64,000 nt of DNA from Azorinus chamasolen (taxonomy: Eukaryota > Mollusca > Bivalvia > Cardiida > Solecurtidae): contig OY755242.1 of the NCBI GenBank assembly GCA_963576725.1, positions 64,980,324-65,044,323 on the forward strand, read 5' to 3'. The notes under the pieces were generated by a model. The model had not been told where the DNA came from. It saw nothing but the letters and a program-made list of their open reading frames with translations, and did not search any database. Numbering within the stretch: position 1 is the first letter of the stretch; every line of letters starts with the position of its first letter. Made by a program: the position numbers and the translations under genes. Of this stretch, positions 22,028 through 33,662 are shown one piece after another.

Positions 22028-22946
22028 GTTTTCATTTATGGATGTGAATGAACAAGATTATCACCAGTATCTCTTAAGACTTTCTTTTCCTTACAGACGT
22101 TACCGTTCCCCCTCGAGCTGCTGGTATTAAGTTAATTTGATTAGATGTGTTATGATGAAACGTCATTATGACATGCCATTTGGCTTACTACCGAAACCTT
22201 TAATAATAATATAGTTTCATTGCTGCGCTATTATATGTTCCTGAAATGTACTGTAAACTGGTAGATAGCTTGAGGTTTATATAATATATGGTCTAAAATT
22301 GATTAATATTTTCGGGCAGGTTTCATTTTGTGTCACAGTCCTTTAACTTGAGTGTTTATAATCCGTAATATCGTGGTTAAACTGACAAACGACACACTCA
22401 ATCCTATCAGAATCGTCTCAGACATTATTTCAAAACATAAGAATTTGGTTGCAACGAAACACTAAAAACGTTCAATACACTGGTCACAAGCGTGATTTTT
22501 TCCGTTAAGGCTTGTTGTCACATAATCTGCCGTGTGGGAGTGCCGTAAATCGCGGCATTACGATAGTGCGTTTTTATGCAAATTAGCAGTAGGAACCCGG
22601 CTATACTAAGCTGTAAACAATGGCCGAAACAGCCGTTAGAAATAGCATGTGTCACTTCTTATGGCACTTTTAAAGGTTAGGTAATATATAGAATCTTTCA
22701 TTCGTATTCATTAAATAATTCATCATGAAACTCGTTTACCATAATGAATATTACACTCGTTAAGGCTCGTGTCATAGTATTATAGTAAACTCGTTTCATA
22801 AAAAAAGTAATTTGTAATGAACACTCATGTAAGAACCTCTATGTAATGACTGACTACAAGTGCGTGGTTTACACGGTACGGATGTCATTGTATTTGATAA
22901 ACATGTCATGCCTACAATACACAGTCATTCGTACACGGGTGGTAAC
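22028..22946. other. No feature recognised
   Basis: AT-rich spacer of about 0.9 kb. No repeat or gene identified. The open frame at 22846-23067 runs into the direct repeats below. Confidence 0.45.
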
Positions 22947-23120
22947 TCTTTCAATGCTGAATTTTCAGAGTGGAATAACCCATATGTGTTTAATTGTAGG
23001 ATTCATTCAGTATTATCGGGTAAGACTTAACTCACTCTTTCAACTCTCGAATTTCGGAGTGGATTAATCCATCATTGCTTAACTATACAGTCAACTCAGT
23101 ATAAAAGGCTTAAACTTGAT
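22947..23120 (+). repeat. Diverged tandem duplication, period 89 bp
   Basis: TCTTTCAATGCTGAATTTTC at 22947 and TCTTTCAACTCTCGAATTTC at 23036 are followed in both by GAGTGGA(A/T)TAA(C/T)CCAT and then CAGTAT. Two copies only. A related TCTTTCTATACTGAATGA lies near 41393. Unknown family. Confidence 0.55.
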
Positions 23121-23692
23121 TAAAGATTATAAATGACAAAACGTGCAGACTCTCGTACATGGATTCCTATTCTATGTACTCTCATACAATGTTTGCTAAA
23201 GCCAATGTTCAGCATTCACTGGGTTAAGGTTGGTCACATCAAAACAACTTCAGGGATTTTGTGTTGTTTAAGCTATGGACTGTCTGGCATCACTACTTTC
23301 TTTTGTTTTTGTTGCGTCTAGCTGAATACAATCACAATATTTCCTCCTATTTGAGCCGATACAATTTAGTAACAACGTTCTAGGGCACTTCAATTTACAT
23401 GATTACAATAATTTTGCGACCGTTACTTTGTATTTTATTGGATTCCCAGAACAATAATTTACCACCAAATGTCACTGTAAAGCGCCAATCCGTAATATAA
23501 AACAAAATTACACTTCGAAGAAGACATCAGTCACAGTTTTTTCAGATGGACAGTTGGGACTTTCTCATGACTCCAGACGTTGACAACCAACGGGCAAAGA
23601 ATGACTAAGAAAATAATAGCTGGTCTGCTCCGTCACATTTACCTTTTGAATCGGATAGGGAAGATGCTATCATCGATCAGCACATACTGATG
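23121..23692. other. No feature recognised
   Basis: Spacer. The 62-codon frame at 23133-23321 has no recognisable motif. Confidence 0.4.
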
Positions 23693-23920
23693 TTAAACCA
23701 TTTGCTCCCAGTTGAGTATTCCATGCTTATATATTGGATTAGTCCATTTTTTATCTAAGGAATGTTTGGTCTAAATTTTCAGTTTTGCTTTGTTTATATT
23801 GCATTTCCTATCAGCAAACAGTGTAGACTCTGATCACACGCTGCATAATGCGGCGTCTGGTCAGAGTCTATACTGTTTGCCTACGTCCCATATATGGGAT
23901 CGTGGGCGCAAATGGGTTAA
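23693..23920. mobile_element. piggyBac-like MITE family L
   Basis: TTAAACCATTTGCTCCCA at the left and GGGCGCAAATGGGTTAA at the right, with TTAA at both. The hairpin GCAAACAGTGTAGACTCTGA, stem CACACGCTGCATAATGCGGCG and return TCTGGTCAGAGTCTATACTG has a CTGCATAATGCGG tip in place of GCTCCT. The outer stem GCAAACAG..GACTCTGATC is close to E. A different core in a related frame. Confidence 0.75.
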
Positions 23921-25194
23921 TGCATTTTGTAACACAAATGCAGTCTATTCTGCGCATGTAACACATACCTGAAATAAAGCTTTATGCCAAAAGTAAGTAT
24001 TGGCAACATAAAAGCACAAATATACATGTACCTATTTACTTTGGAACTTTCCGTTTACTTCAAGCGCAATACAGGTTACTTTAATGCATGGCGCGTTCTT
24101 CTCTAGGTTTCACAACGGTCCAAAATATATGACTTGAGAAAATATAGCTATTGGTCTGGTTGAAGTTCAAAGGAAATGTTTAAGAAAACAAATAAGACAA
24201 TCCCTAATTCTTTATACCGTTTATATCATTTTTGACATTTCAATCATTGCTTACTCTTCGCCATTTAATCACTGAATTTTAGATAGAATATAGTAGTGCC
24301 CCCTCTTAAATGACAATTCAAACGTTATGTATTTCAACTCCATTATGAAGGCATATTTCAGAATTACTCTTATGTTGCATTAGGAAGTAATTGGTTTTTT
24401 TTTTATTTGACATCATTATTGATCAATTTGTGGACACTGTATAACAATTATATTTACACTTCAGTATAACGGAAATTCCGTAATATCATTTGTAAATAAT
24501 CAATGATTTTAATTATGCAAACTCGGACAGAAATACTAGACTACCTCTTCTAAATAATTGACAAACACTTATAAATCTAATAATTAAAATTCAACTACAT
24601 TGCCAAAGAGTACTATTACAGCATTAGGAAATAGCCATATTGCTTGTATTTGATCAAAATGTCTTAAATCTCAATTTATTTTGTTTCTCGTGAACATTGT
24701 TTGTGACGGATATGACCGCTACAATGGAGACTGGTGTCTTCCTACACTGAACACATTTGCTTCACTACGATTATCAATACTGACTGAAATAATCGAAGTG
24801 TTTGGTTTATGCACTTGACAATGGTAAACTATTTAACATTTGTAAATGTAAATATCTAACGACATATATACGACCAAACACGTGTTTTGTCATTTTAGAT
24901 TTAAATTCATGCAAAGCTGTCCGTCAGCATTCCTGGGATAAATGTAATGTTTTGTTTAAACAACGTTACGGTTACGGTTGGATTTCTATAATTAATTTCC
25001 AATATGACAGTTGGAGACATCCAGCCGACACATTCATAATTTTGTAAATTATTTATACTACTAGATCGTTGATTATTTATTTCATATTAAGAACTATTTC
25101 TTAAAAGGCTTATTTATCATATTTGTTTCTAACAATATTCCGCACCAGTATGCATACAATGAATTTGAGAATAAAATGCTTAGTTACGAACTAC
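23921..25194. other. No feature recognised
   Basis: AT-rich, about 1.3 kb. The 81-codon open frame at 24802-25047 has no recognised family and no splice context I can defend. Confidence 0.45.
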
Positions 25195-25411
25195 ATAACC
25201 CTTTCGCTGCCAAACTCTGTCGTCTGCTAACTTTGTCGTCTGCTACAAATTTTCATTTTTTTTATTTTCTTCATTTTGTTTTTAAAAAAACATAGCAACA
25301 GTAACAAACAGTTTGGATCCTGATGAGACACCGAGTTACTCGGCGTCTAATCTGGATCCAAACTGTTTGCATAGGTAACCACAGATCCGGCATTGGCAGC
25401 GAAAGGGTTAA
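25195..25411 (+). mobile_element. piggyBac-like MITE family K, copy K2
   Basis: Inverted ends CCCTTTCGCTGCCAA are perfect over 15 bp, with ATAA at the left and TTAA at the right. Direct repeats of GTCGTCTGCTA follow. The hairpin AAACAGTTTGGATCCTGATG, GACACCGAG, TTACTCGGCGTCT, AATCTGGATCCAAACTGTTT has two mismatches. Best complete K copy in the window. Confidence 0.85.
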
Positions 25412-26009
25412 TATGCTATCCATTAGGATTGCATCTAGTGTTGTTAAAACAGTTGGAATTGGCGATGTATGCATTCGGTGGTATGTTTGAGATCATATGT
25501 ATAAGTAAGTAATGCAGGGATTGGTCACTTCTATCACCCTGCTTACGTAGAATACACACATAGCTTATGCTCTCTTAATTTCTACATTTACCAACAGTGT
25601 CAATAATGTCTAGTTTCGCGATGTCTTTAAAATCATTTATGATGCCATTTGTATTTTGTATCCAAAAAATATGCCAAAAATGCTGACAAAACTTTCCCGA
25701 AGTTGTTTGAGAAATGCATGGTATATAACAAATCGGCAGAGATCTTACTGCCCAACAATGTAAGTCTAAATATGATAAGGATCGGGGGTTATAAAACGTC
25801 TGAGTCTGAGTTCATTCTCAAGCATCGGTTTGCTTAGTTGTTTTACTTGACTAAGTAGTAAATGTTTTACTACATACGACATTAACCTAATTTATGAAAC
25901 TACACATAACGCTAAGGATATAAGAAAGCATAGCCGTGATAAAGTGTCAAATAGTATATGTTATGCTTGATACGTCAGAGGTGCAATACGCCACACTAGT
26001 ACAGAGGTC
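25412..26009. other. No feature recognised
   Basis: Spacer. The frame at 25649-25837 (62 codons) has no recognisable motif. Confidence 0.4.
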
Positions 26010-26187
26010 CAGAAAAGATGCGTAAATTTAAATATTTTCAAAAATAACTCCTTTATTGCTCCACCAAACGCTATACTGTGGCCACACTTTTAAAATCGTC
26101 TCTTCGAGACAATTCTAAAGAGCTGTTACAGTATAGGGTTTGATGAAGAAATGACGATTTTAATATTTGGGTATGCGTCTTTACCTG
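26010..26187. mobile_element. Family D palindromic element, copy D3
   Basis: Ends CAGAAAAGATGCGTAAATTT and GGGTATGCGTCTTTACCTG. The hairpin is TTGCTCCACCAAACGCTATA, CTGTGGCCACACTTTTAAAA, TCGTCTCTTCGAGACAATTC, then TAAAGAGCTGTTACAGTATA and GGGTTTGATG. Stem of about 45 bp with scattered mismatches. The right arm GAAATGACGATTTTAATATT is shared with D1, D4 and D5. Confidence 0.75.
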
Positions 26188-26804
26188 TATCCGAATTATC
26201 CCATATTTCACCATAGCCAAGCTATGGCCATTATTTATAAAAGTGTCCACGTATTCTTGAGTGTGACCTTGTTAAAACATATACATGTATATCTAAGGCA
26301 CATACATTGAGCCATTCTGATTCGGTTGTTTCATCATCGTTTTCAATACCATTTATTTCACATATGCTACTTAAATGAAATAATTGGTGTTCTATGGTGA
26401 ATCCAATGGTGTAGAATTGTATTTGTCAAAAAAACATATAGACTGCCTGTTGCTATAATCACACATAATCAATGACAAATGAAAAATGTTAATTATGTCA
26501 TGTTGATAAATCTAAGCATTCATTCAACATATCTTATAGCCATATACATTTGAACCACATCTTGTTCATTCAACATATATTAAATTTACCGAACGGACAT
26601 TCAATTGCGATTGTCTAAAAGAGTATTGAATTTCGAAGGCGTGTTGTGTAGATAATGTTGAGGCATCAATCGTTTTGAAACTAAGTGTTGATCAAATATA
26701 TCTTCAAAGTGGATCACACACCTGTCGTACCATGCTGAGCTTTTATTGTATTAATCGTATGCACATATGTCTGTTCATCCGTATTCTTAGGATGTTTGCT
26801 CTGT
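26188..26804. other. No feature recognised
   Basis: AT-rich spacer, nothing identified. Confidence 0.4.
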
Positions 26805-26960
26805 CCATATTATACAGGAAATAAATTTCCACTCCTGGCTAATCCAACGATCCATAAACATCAATTTGCTCAGCAAATGTTTGCCCACGAATCAAAGAAA
26901 TGAGAGAGCTATTACTCCATATAGTTGATATATTGCGATAATCAAGTTCAGTTGGCTAGT
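26805..26960 (+). repeat. Dispersed repeat W, copy 1
   Basis: AAATTTCCACTCCTGGCTAA, CCATAAACATCAATTTGCTC and AAATGTTTGC align with 58110-58255. So do TTACTCCATATAGTTGAT and AATCAAGTTCAGTTGGCTAG, without rearrangement. Two copies about 31 kb apart, no coding frame shared. Probably an old interspersed element of unknown class. Confidence 0.6.
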
Positions 26961-27348
26961 TCTATGAACGGCGCCTGGCAAATGGGAGCCGTTACAAATA
27001 TACCGTTCCATATCAATGTCTGAAAAGAAGACATGGATCACTTGATGAATTTTCTAGACTTTGTGCTTCTGTGTATCGGTATTTTACAGCATACTCAATA
27101 TTGCCCGTTATTATTTGTTTTCGAGTTGGTTAAATGACTGTGTTGTGTGCTTGTGTGCGTTAGAACCTAGTTGCCGCTCCAAAGTAACTCCCATCAGTCG
27201 GCTGTATTCTTACAGTGTTTATTATATTGGGAATCATAATAATTATTTTGTGATTGCATACATAACATCCGCTTCTAGATTGTACTTTGAATAGTCTCAA
27301 CGTTAACTGATATCCAGTACAGTTACACGCGGAGTAAGCAAAACCATT

Positions 27349-27600
27349 TTAACTGTTTCCCTTATGTAAGCGCATTTTGACGCATCTGCAAACAGAGTAG
27401 ACCCAGATTAGACGGCTTCTATAGGAGCCGTCTGATCAGGGTCTGCTCTGTTTGCTAATTGGTGTAATATAGATATGGTTCTACAGCTTCTTCCTGAACC
27501 AAAATGTCTTGTGCTCATATGCCATTATAAAACAATATCTTGTTAATATTCTTGACGTCATTATTTCCCACATGAATATTCATCAGAGAGAGCAAACAAT
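27349..27600. mobile_element. piggyBac-like MITE family E, right end decayed
   Basis: TTAACTGTTTCCCTTATGTA at the left. Hairpin AAACAGAGTAGACCCAGATT, CAGACGGCTTCTATAGGAGC, CGTCTGATCAGGGTCTGCTC, TGTTTG. The unique arm CTACAGCTTCTTCCTGAACC is the reverse complement of the arm in the 10572 copy. The expected GGGAAAGGGTTAA end has become AGAGAGAGCAAAC. Confidence 0.75.
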
Positions 27601-28254
27601 ACGTAAATACTGAAACATTAACCATGATATCGTTATAAAGCAGGATATGGTTCACTGTTTCAATATTAAATATACCTTTGGATTCTAACATTAAGTGTCA
27701 CTTAGAATTGATATAAAGACAAAGGAGACCTCTGTTTATCTGTCCAGGACCCGTATTCTTTTCCAAACCCATGGCTGTCACTGGCTTTAGCCTGAAATTA
27801 TTATGTTGTTGTACTCCCCCGAAATGAGAAACATGTAATTGGTTCACGGATAAGATATGGACGTGTTTTTTTAGAACAATATGGGGATAAATGGGTAAAT
27901 ATATTATAATGCTACTATAAGTCTTATCTGTGCTTCTTAACCAATGAATGTAAACACTCATTCATTAATATACACTAATAATATTGGTATATATCAAGTC
28001 AAATATCCCTCGTGCTCTAAGAGACCAACTCCGTTTATTTCCATACAAGACAATAATTTTAATGCTACACTTGCAAGTATTTCAATTCATCGGAGAAAAT
28101 ATACGACAGCATGCCGTTCTTACAATAGGACTGAATAACGTGTATCAACTCTTAACAGCTAATCTTGGCTGTGAAAAATTCTGCCTGCTGAAACATGGAT
28201 TTAACGCAAGTTTGATTGGTTCCGATACGATTTTCTATTGATAGGGTATTAGGT
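27601..28254. other. No feature recognised
   Basis: AT-rich spacer. Overlapping open frames at 27698-27961 (minus) and 27944-28241 (plus) have no recognised motif. Confidence 0.4.
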
Positions 28255-28390
28255 GATAATGTGACCTTTCGAAAGCAAAAACAGCAATGCAAACAGAGAA
28301 AATTGCAGAATCGGTTTTATTGAGTCTGTTCATGGGCAGTCATGAAAAGTGCAACACTACTCACGCCCCCTAGAAATAGCTTAAGGGGTA
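28255..28390 (-). repeat. Dispersed repeat U, copy U1
   Basis: The reverse complement contains CTAGGGGGCGTGAGTAGTGT, TGCACTTTT, GAACAGACTC, TTCTGCAATTTTCTCTGTTT and TTTGCTTTCGAAAGG, matching 35115-35250 block by block. Also partly repeated at 34947. Class unknown. Confidence 0.65.
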
Positions 28391-28439
28391 TTCATTTTTC
28401 AGAACTAATAGCATCAAAACTAATAACCACGAAGGACCA

Positions 28440-28510
28440 GAACATATAACAACACCGAGAAGCTGATTTACTCGACGTTTTGTCCTTGATTCATCTGTTT
28501 GCAAATACTG
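28440..28510. mobile_element. Degenerate K-type hairpin
   Basis: AACACCGAGAAGCTGATTTA, CTCGACGTTTTGTCCTTGAT, then TCATCTGTTTGCAAAT resembles the K core and right arm with many changes. No ends visible. Confidence 0.35.
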
Positions 28511-28964
28511 ATAGAATCGCTGTTTGTGTTATGCATTGCAATATTGTGCTGATAATAAAATGTGTGTTTATGTGCCTACACACATAATATGTTGTTTGTG
28601 TGTTTAACAAAGGTAGTGAAACCCATCAAGCACATTGTGGCACATTGTGGACATCATAACTCATTCAATTAGCATCGGTATGGCATACGAGCTGGTCATA
28701 TATTTATTTTACGTTTTACAATCAAAACATGTCTTTTTCATCTTTAAAAACGTACCTAGCAATATTAAATGTCAACTTGTACATGATCAATGTAAGGAAA
28801 GTCGAGATTATTACGAATAATGTAAGCTAACTTATATAGTACGAAAATCCAGCACGGTTGAAAACTGTTGTGCCATAGACCATTACCTCATTTGGTCTCA
28901 AACTGCCATATTCCGGTGGCATGTCCAGAATCCTGTTATCTCCACGGATATATAAGAAGTACAG

Positions 28965-29688
28965 AAATGGGTAATGCAGGAAACACCACATACAGAACAA
29001 ACAGTCGCCCGAACAGCAACACAAGGAAACAGCAAATGTACACAACTATAAAAACATCAAGAGACGCACAAAGACAAAACAAATATACAATAGGGGGAAG
29101 ATGGAAGTACCGCCTTGGAACGGCCAGTGACAAAAGTCACTGGGGGGTTAAACCGGTTTATGGGCGCCCAACCTCACACTTATTCCATCCCCACCCTAAA
29201 AGACAAACAGTGTAAATAAACGTATCCCCTCTCCGACAAACTACAACAACCGCGATGGCAAATACAGTGGTAAAGTGCATGTATAACGAAAACATTTAAG
29301 TGAACAAACTGTATCCACCTATCGCTAGTGTACTCAGTGATTGAGCTGCAAACAGAATAACTGTAGAAAAGTAATAAAGGGTACGACAGACACGAAATAG
29401 TACAGATATCCGACGTTCTCCTTCCGTTTCTTGATTTAAGAGGTCGCCTTCATAGATTACTAAACCTTTCTTGTCGGCGTACATGCAAAGAGGCCAGCGT
29501 GATTGCCAACTGTAAAAGGGTTGACAACCAAACATGCAGTATGTTGTAGTACTACAAGATCATATCCATTTTAATGATTTTTTTAACATATTTGATGAAC
29601 AAAGTGAGGAAATGGGTATGTCCAATAATTTTACGAAGTTTGTAAATCACATCACCATAACATTCAGGATGTGAAATACCGTGTCGCA
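28965..29688 (+). repeat. Dispersed repeat family G, copy G2 (longest)
   Basis: TAATGCAGGAAACACCACAT to TGAAATACCGTGTCGCA. Shared blocks with G1 and G3 are ACGCACAAAGACAAAACAAA, TACCGCCTTGGAACGG, GGTTAAACCGGTTTATGGGC, AACAGTGTAAATAAACGTAT and CTTGTCGGCGTACATGC. With G3 it extends 150 bp beyond G1 (ATTTTACGAAGTTTGTAAAT, ACATCACCATAACATTCAGG). On the minus strand, 29296-29535 reads as 79 codons with MYADKKGLVIYEGDLLN, echoed in the other copies. This may be a remnant of a coding element. Superfamily unknown. Confidence 0.7.
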
Positions 29689-30484
29689 GACTCAATATAT
29701 CCTCCGTAACCAACAAAACTAGCATCTAAATAAATATTGTGGAATCAAACTACGAAATATTGCATACCTTTGTCTCTGCTATACATGTTACTCGCTTTTA
29801 TCACAACAGTTGTCTGTTGTTTTGATTTTGTAACATAGAAAGGATCGCTGTTGCGCGATATGGATATGTGTGATAAATATTGCAGTGTGCATGTACTCAA
29901 TAATTTTGAAAACTCCACATTTATACAGATTATAATCTCAGCAGGCTACCTTATATGTGGCGGTGAGAGGAATTATACTCGAGCACAACACGATTCCGCA
30001 TCGGTTAACGTGGTCTTTGAAGAAGCAAGCCTCAGTGCGTCTTCATAATATTAAGAGATTAACAGTTATTTGTCCCATGTCGTAAATGTTTTACAACCAT
30101 ATTAAATAGGAGAGCACTTGAAAACTGGATTTGTTCGACAAAATGATCGTACGCTCTAACATACGGAGTTGCGATTGTTTTATGTTAGAACTTACGACAC
30201 TTTCTATTGTACGATCTCGTAAGACCAACCCCAGCGGGGAAAAATGTTGTCTACTGTTGTTTTCAAACTTCATTTATATCGGAATTGTGCTAAAAACGAC
30301 CAGATCCGCAAAATAGTTTTTCTACATACGGAAACACGATGTATAATCTTAAGACTATACAACAATTGACCGATGCATGCAGAACATAAATAAAACTACA
30401 TGTAACCTCTCTAATCAGAATCTACGTGGTCTGGGCAATTTCTTCGATTGTTCTTGTTTAATTGTCCTGCACTTTTCATTCAAA
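29689..30484. other. No feature recognised
   Basis: Spacer. Overlapping short open frames on both strands near 30091-30316 are unsupported. Confidence 0.4.
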
Positions 30485-30628
30485 ATCAGGCGCGTAGCTA
30501 GCGATACGCACTTACGGACGTGCGTAACATTAATTTGAAAGGTGAAAACATTACTATGGCCAAAATGGAACAAAATTCGAAGGCTAAGGGGGTAGACTTT
30601 GATAAACGCTCTATCTTGTAAGGCAATG
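30485..30628 (+). repeat. Repeat J, copy 1 (possible TE terminus)
   Basis: CAGGCGCGTAGCTAGCGATA, CGCACTTACGGACGTGCGTA, ATGGCCAAAATGGAACAAAA and TTCGAAGGCTAAGGGGGTAG recur at 44426. The TACGCAC...GTGCGTA pair makes a small hairpin. GGCTACGCTAC at about 30833 could be the opposite end, with F3 nested between. GCGTAGCTAG-type ends occur in some DNA transposons (general knowledge); class undecided. Confidence 0.55.
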
Positions 30629-30775
30629 TTATCCCATTCCCTCATATTGACGCCTTTTAATATCTTTTGATACCTCTGTACAAGCCATCATGTGAAACCA
30701 TTGTGATAAAAAGAGCATTTGCTCCTACAGGAGCAAAATTAATGCTCTATTTATCACAATGGTTTCAAAACTATG
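30629..30775. mobile_element. piggyBac-like MITE family F, copy F3, next to or inside J
   Basis: The left end TTATCCCATTCCCTCATATT corresponds to the right end of F1 inverted. Hairpin GAAACCATTGTGATAAAAAG, AGCATTT, tip GCTCCTACAGGAGC (30721-30734), AAAATTAATGCTC, TATTTATCACAATGGTTTC. A four-base insertion sits in the right stem. The other TTAA end is not visible after 30775. Confidence 0.7.
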
Positions 30776-30859
30776 CAATTATAAATTTTCCCCAGACCCC
30801 TATAGCCACGGTGCGTACATTACATTTGGATTCGGCTACGCTACTAAAAATACATAGCC

Positions 30860-31912
30860 ATGTACCAAACATATTTTCATAAGATACCACGTTATAAGAC
30901 ACGCTCTGGTCAGTGTGTACTATCCAACATGCAAATATACGTACAAATAGTTTTGTAGTGTAACATTATTTATTTTTATTTCAGTGATTGTGTTCTTTGC
31001 TGAACAAGGTCCCATTGTATAACAACACTCCAGACTTATTATGCGATTTTTACTGCGCCATTCATAGATATCTAGACGGGATATTTTGTATCAAACGCTG
31101 ACAACCGACAGATGTCAGGTCTATCTGCGAAACAGATCTGCCAGACGAAAGATCACACGCATCACCAAGGCGCATATTGTTAGTCATAAAGGCATCCGTA
31201 TTTGAAATGCATCAGGAAATGTTTGCATTTTATTTATTGTACATCATTTTGTATTAATTTTTATTCATGTTTCATCAATGATATCACCAGCTTGAAGGGT
31301 CCATATGCATGGCTGGTTATGCTTCAAGTTTTAAATGAGCGCAATTATTCTTACTCCTATATATACTTGAGTACAATCAACATCAGTTTTATAATAGCTA
31401 ACATGACACAGACACCATTCGCCATAAACATGCAATCTGGATATATTCGTAGACATTGATCCAGACAAGACATGATTACTTCAAACGCCGACACCATAAA
31501 TAATATATCAAAGAGGCAAGACAATATGCGGGCCAGACACCACGAGCTATTAGCAGTAGAAAGGGAGTCCCTAAATATAATATTGTATCCGTGTGATACT
31601 TTATGATTTGAACGTATCTTAAAACATATGTCTTATATCATAGCTTATTCACATTATGATTCGATAGTTGGTGTCTGTTTATTCTAAACAAGGCGGTGCA
31701 TAAACCTAAACAAGAATTTGATAGCGTGCAATCGCCATTGTTCCCGTCAAATGGGTAAATCCACGTTTTGCATTAATAACGCATCAAACAACAATAACAA
31801 CAACAAACACTAATCGATCAATACGAGCAATTATTATCAATATTAATAATGATAACAATACTAACGATATTCTGATATTGCCACTACAAGTGATTTTAAC
31901 AAAACATTTAAA
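30860..31912. other. No feature recognised
   Basis: About 1 kb of AT-rich sequence with a short CAA-rich tract (31785-31812). The open frame 31202-31459 has no motif. Confidence 0.45.
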
Positions 31913-32039
31913 AATATCGGCTTATAGTTTGGCGAAAACCGGGTGGGCGGGCGGACTGTTGGGCGGCCGGGCGGCGTTCGGGTGGTTGGGGTAGGGGGGG
32001 GGGGGGTCGCACGAGCGGCGTGCCGTCTTTAACAAAACT

Positions 32040-32335
32040 TGCCGTCGGGGTTTTGTAGATTAGTCGGAGAGGGGATACGCTTATTTACACTGTTTGTCTT
32101 TTAGGGTGGGGATTGAATAAGTGTGTGGTTGGGCGCCCCTAAACCGGTTTAAACTCCCAGTGATTTTGTCACTGACCATTCCAATGCGGTACTTCCATCT
32201 TCCCCCCTAGTGTATGGATGTTTTGTCTTTGTGTGTCTCTTTATTTTTTTGATAGTTATGTACATTTGCTTGTTTTCTTGTGTTGCTGTTCCGGTGGCTG
32301 TTTGTTTAGTATGTGGTGTTTCCTGCATTACTCAT
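32040..32335 (-). repeat. Dispersed repeat family G, copy G4, inserted in H2
   Basis: The reverse complement matches G2 from TAATGCAGGAAACACCACAT to the GTAAATAAGCGTATCCCCTC block. It splits H between AACAAAACTT and ACTTTTTAACATT, leaving ACTT on both sides, a possible 4-bp target duplication. It covers only the first ~290 bp of G2, so it is truncated or a shorter subtype. Confidence 0.7.
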
Positions 32336-32831
32336 ATTTGTACTTTTTAACATTGCTTATAACTTCTGAATTACTTAAGCCAGACAATTTATATTTGGTA
32401 TGCAGATAGCTGGGGGAAGGTCTTTCAGTTGATATAAAGATATTTGAAATTAGATTAAGGTCAAGGTTACTGTTTTGACAAGTTTGACATCATCGAAAAA
32501 CTTCAACATTTTGTCTTAACTTCTGAACCACATAATATGCTAGACAATTCGCATATGGTATTGAGATAGCTTTAGTAAATGCCCTTCATTTGATACAAGG
32601 ATACATGGAATTGGGTCACGGTCACTGTTTTGAAAACTTGGCTGTTTTTAACAAATTTTAACATTTTGCTATTAATTCTGATCTACGAATGCTAGGCAAT
32701 TCACATTTTGTATTTAGAAAGCTTTGGTAGGGTCCTTACAGATGACATAAAGATACCTGAAATCAGGTCAAGGTTAAGTGATTTTTGAAAACTTGGCTGT
32801 CATTAAAAACAGTATAACTTCTGAACTACGA

Positions 32832-32918
32832 ATGCTTCCGCCACCTGTAATTAGTTGGACGTCATGAATTTAACTGAAACTGTTGAAGCAACGTAAAAAC
32901 CTATATCAATAAAAAGCA
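32832..32918 (+). mobile_element. SINE family X fragment X2, inserted in H2
   Basis: CCGCCACCTGTAATTAGTTG, GACGTCATGAATTTAACTG, AAACTGTTGAAGCAACGTAA and AAACC match the 3' tail of X4 at 58990-59055. Only the tail is present. Confidence 0.65.
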
Positions 32919-33058
32919 TTAGGTAAATTGTTAACACAAAGAAATCTGGCTTAAATGCGATTTCCGCATTTTTTGCTTTTTCATAAATATATAGCTATTT
33001 TAGATATTGGTGTTTGCTTATACATGTAGTTTACATAGCGCTACATCAACCCGACTAT

Positions 33059-33061
33059 CAT

Positions 33062-33154
<93 letters not shown>

Positions 33155-33245
33155 TACTGCTACTTTTATTACTACTATTACTACTAATACTAATACTTTT
33201 ACAACTACTACTACAACAACAACAACAACTACTACTACTACTATC
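33059..33245. repeat. ACT trinucleotide microsatellite
   Basis: About 185 bp of (ACT)n with internal blocks of (GCT)n, (AAC)n and interruptions. The 86-codon leucine-rich frame reported across it is an artefact of the repeat. Confidence 0.95.
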
Positions 33246-33662
33246 TTTACTTCTACTTCTATACTGACACGGAAATGAAAGTATGCACTGTTATACTGGG
33301 GACAGAATTGTTATTACCATTTTTAGAATAAGGGATGTTTCAGTATGAGTGAAAAAAAACCATTCACACATTGCACCCGTTGATTTTTAAGCCCAAATAC
33401 GACATTCAAACTGACGGAAAGCTTTTATGCAACATTTCGCTCGTGCTATCCGTGCAAAGTATGTACATATAAGTGTTGGCCTGACCGATACATTTACCGA
33501 CAGTGTAATAATAAATCAAAATTCACTTTTGAATTTCACTCGAAACGACGATGCCACCAATTCCAGAAAGCTAACAAATTCAAACACGTGTGCTGGACGG
33601 TTTAACATAGAAATGCAGTTATTAACCTCAGACAACGTTAAAATCAGAATGGAAACGTTAGG

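Larger units (their letters stand above)
31913..32990 (+). mobile_element. Tandem-array element H, copy H2 (interrupted twice)
   Basis: Head TCGGCTTATAGTTTGGCGAA, a G-rich tract with 13 G at about 31993-32006, and GAGCGGCGTGCCGTC. Units resume at 32340 (TAACATTGCTTATAACTTC) and repeat near 32490 and 32650. The right end is AAATTGTTAACACAAAGAAA, then a small hairpin AATGCGATTTCCGCATT, as in H1. G4 and SINE X2 are inserted within it. Confidence 0.65.

Noticed and set aside
33007..33267. 86-codon leucine-rich open frame
   Set aside because: It is the ACT/GCT microsatellite read in one frame.
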